A DNA stretch of 5,411 nt from JAWLBW01 sp041687475 (GTDB lineage: Bacteria; J088; JAWLBW01). Below, in pieces: positions 5,284 through 5,411 of the stretch (the first letter of the stretch is position 1; each line of letters opens with the position of its first letter). Made by a program: the position numbers and the translations under genes. The stretch spans positions 1-5,411 of the forward strand of contig JAWLBW010000312.1 of NCBI GenBank assembly GCA_041687475.1, read 5' to 3'. The notes under the pieces were generated by a model. That model did not search any database. It saw only the letters and a program-made list of their open reading frames with translations, and was not told the origin of the DNA.

Positions 5284-5331
5284 TGATGATTCATCACATC
5301 TGACGACAAATACTTCCACATCGAGTCGCCG

Positions 5332-5348
5332 GTGGCGCAGGGCGCCAC
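5332..5348. repeat. 7-bp hairpin gtggcgc-agg-gcgccac
   Basis: A perfect 7-bp stem with a 3-nt loop, 92 bp after the hydrolase stop. No T-tract follows on either strand, so it is not a typical intrinsic terminator. It could stabilise the 3' end of the hydrolase message or be a DNA-binding palindrome. The rest of 5284-5411 shows no supported gene. Confidence 0.4.
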
Positions 5349-5411
5349 GGACGACGAGATGGGCACGATAGCCCGTACCGCCGTAGAACATCGGGAGACA
5401 TGAACGAGTCC

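Noticed and set aside
5287..5403. An open frame ending TGA at 5401-5403 that overlaps an ATG at 5400-5402 (ATGA), hinting at a following gene
   Set aside because: The frame has no credible start and no recognised motif. The ATG has GGGAG only 2 nt before it, and just four codons are visible, so neither is called a gene.
1..5411. A defence island, CRISPR array or mobile element
   Set aside because: No spaced direct repeats of CRISPR type, transposase, integrase, terminal inverted repeats or nuclease/helicase partners are present. The decayed vapBC pair alone does not make a defence system.

Overview
This is a GC-rich (roughly 60% by eye), gene-dense window of chromosome from a Gram-negative-type bacterium. 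Two genes encode probable exported lipoproteins and a third encodes an inner-membrane cation antiporter. Both lipoprotein signals have a relaxed lipobox, with Thr or Ser rather than Leu at -3. That is tolerated in spirochaetes and in some deltaproteobacterial lineages, but nothing here fixes the phylum. No rRNA, tRNA, CRISPR array, insertion sequence or phage gene was seen.

Layout, left to right. (1) 1-978, plus strand: the 3' part of a NhaP2/CvrA-type K+/H+ antiporter, whose 5' end lies outside the window. (2) 979-1159: a gap between convergent genes, holding two clusters of GAT-initial 7-nt repeats around a 9-bp hairpin that may be a two-way terminator. (3) 1160-1885, minus strand: a DUF2807 (GIN head domain) lipoprotein with a ladder of SGGS-type turns about 18-20 residues apart, preceded by a good ribosome site and a plausible promoter with A-tracts. 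(4) 2004-2338, minus strand: a decayed vapBC toxin-antitoxin locus. A short VapB overlaps by ATGA a 49-codon fragment carrying only the C-terminal part of a VapC PIN toxin; the fragment is shorter than usual ORF cut-offs and easily missed. (5) 2415-3554, minus strand: an AlkC-family DNA glycosylase with HEAT-like repeats and a C-terminal Ig-like domain, starting at GTG. (6) 3555-3766: a divergent control region with two perfect inverted repeats. (7) 3767-5239, plus strand: a secreted SGNH/GDSL hydrolase, probably a lipoprotein, with an IPT/TIG-like N-terminal domain and GAS in place of GDS at the nucleophile. (8) 5240-5411: intergenic, with a third 7-nt repeat cluster in the opposite orientation and a 7-bp hairpin.

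The genes do not form an obvious pathway. alkC, vapB, the vapC remnant and the DUF2807 gene share a strand, but the DUF2807 gene seems to have its own promoter. The antiporter and the hydrolase are separate units. I see no convincing new multi-gene system. The points most worth a second look are the vapBC deletion, the dispersed 7-nt repeats, the architecture of the hydrolase and the palindrome in its promoter region.
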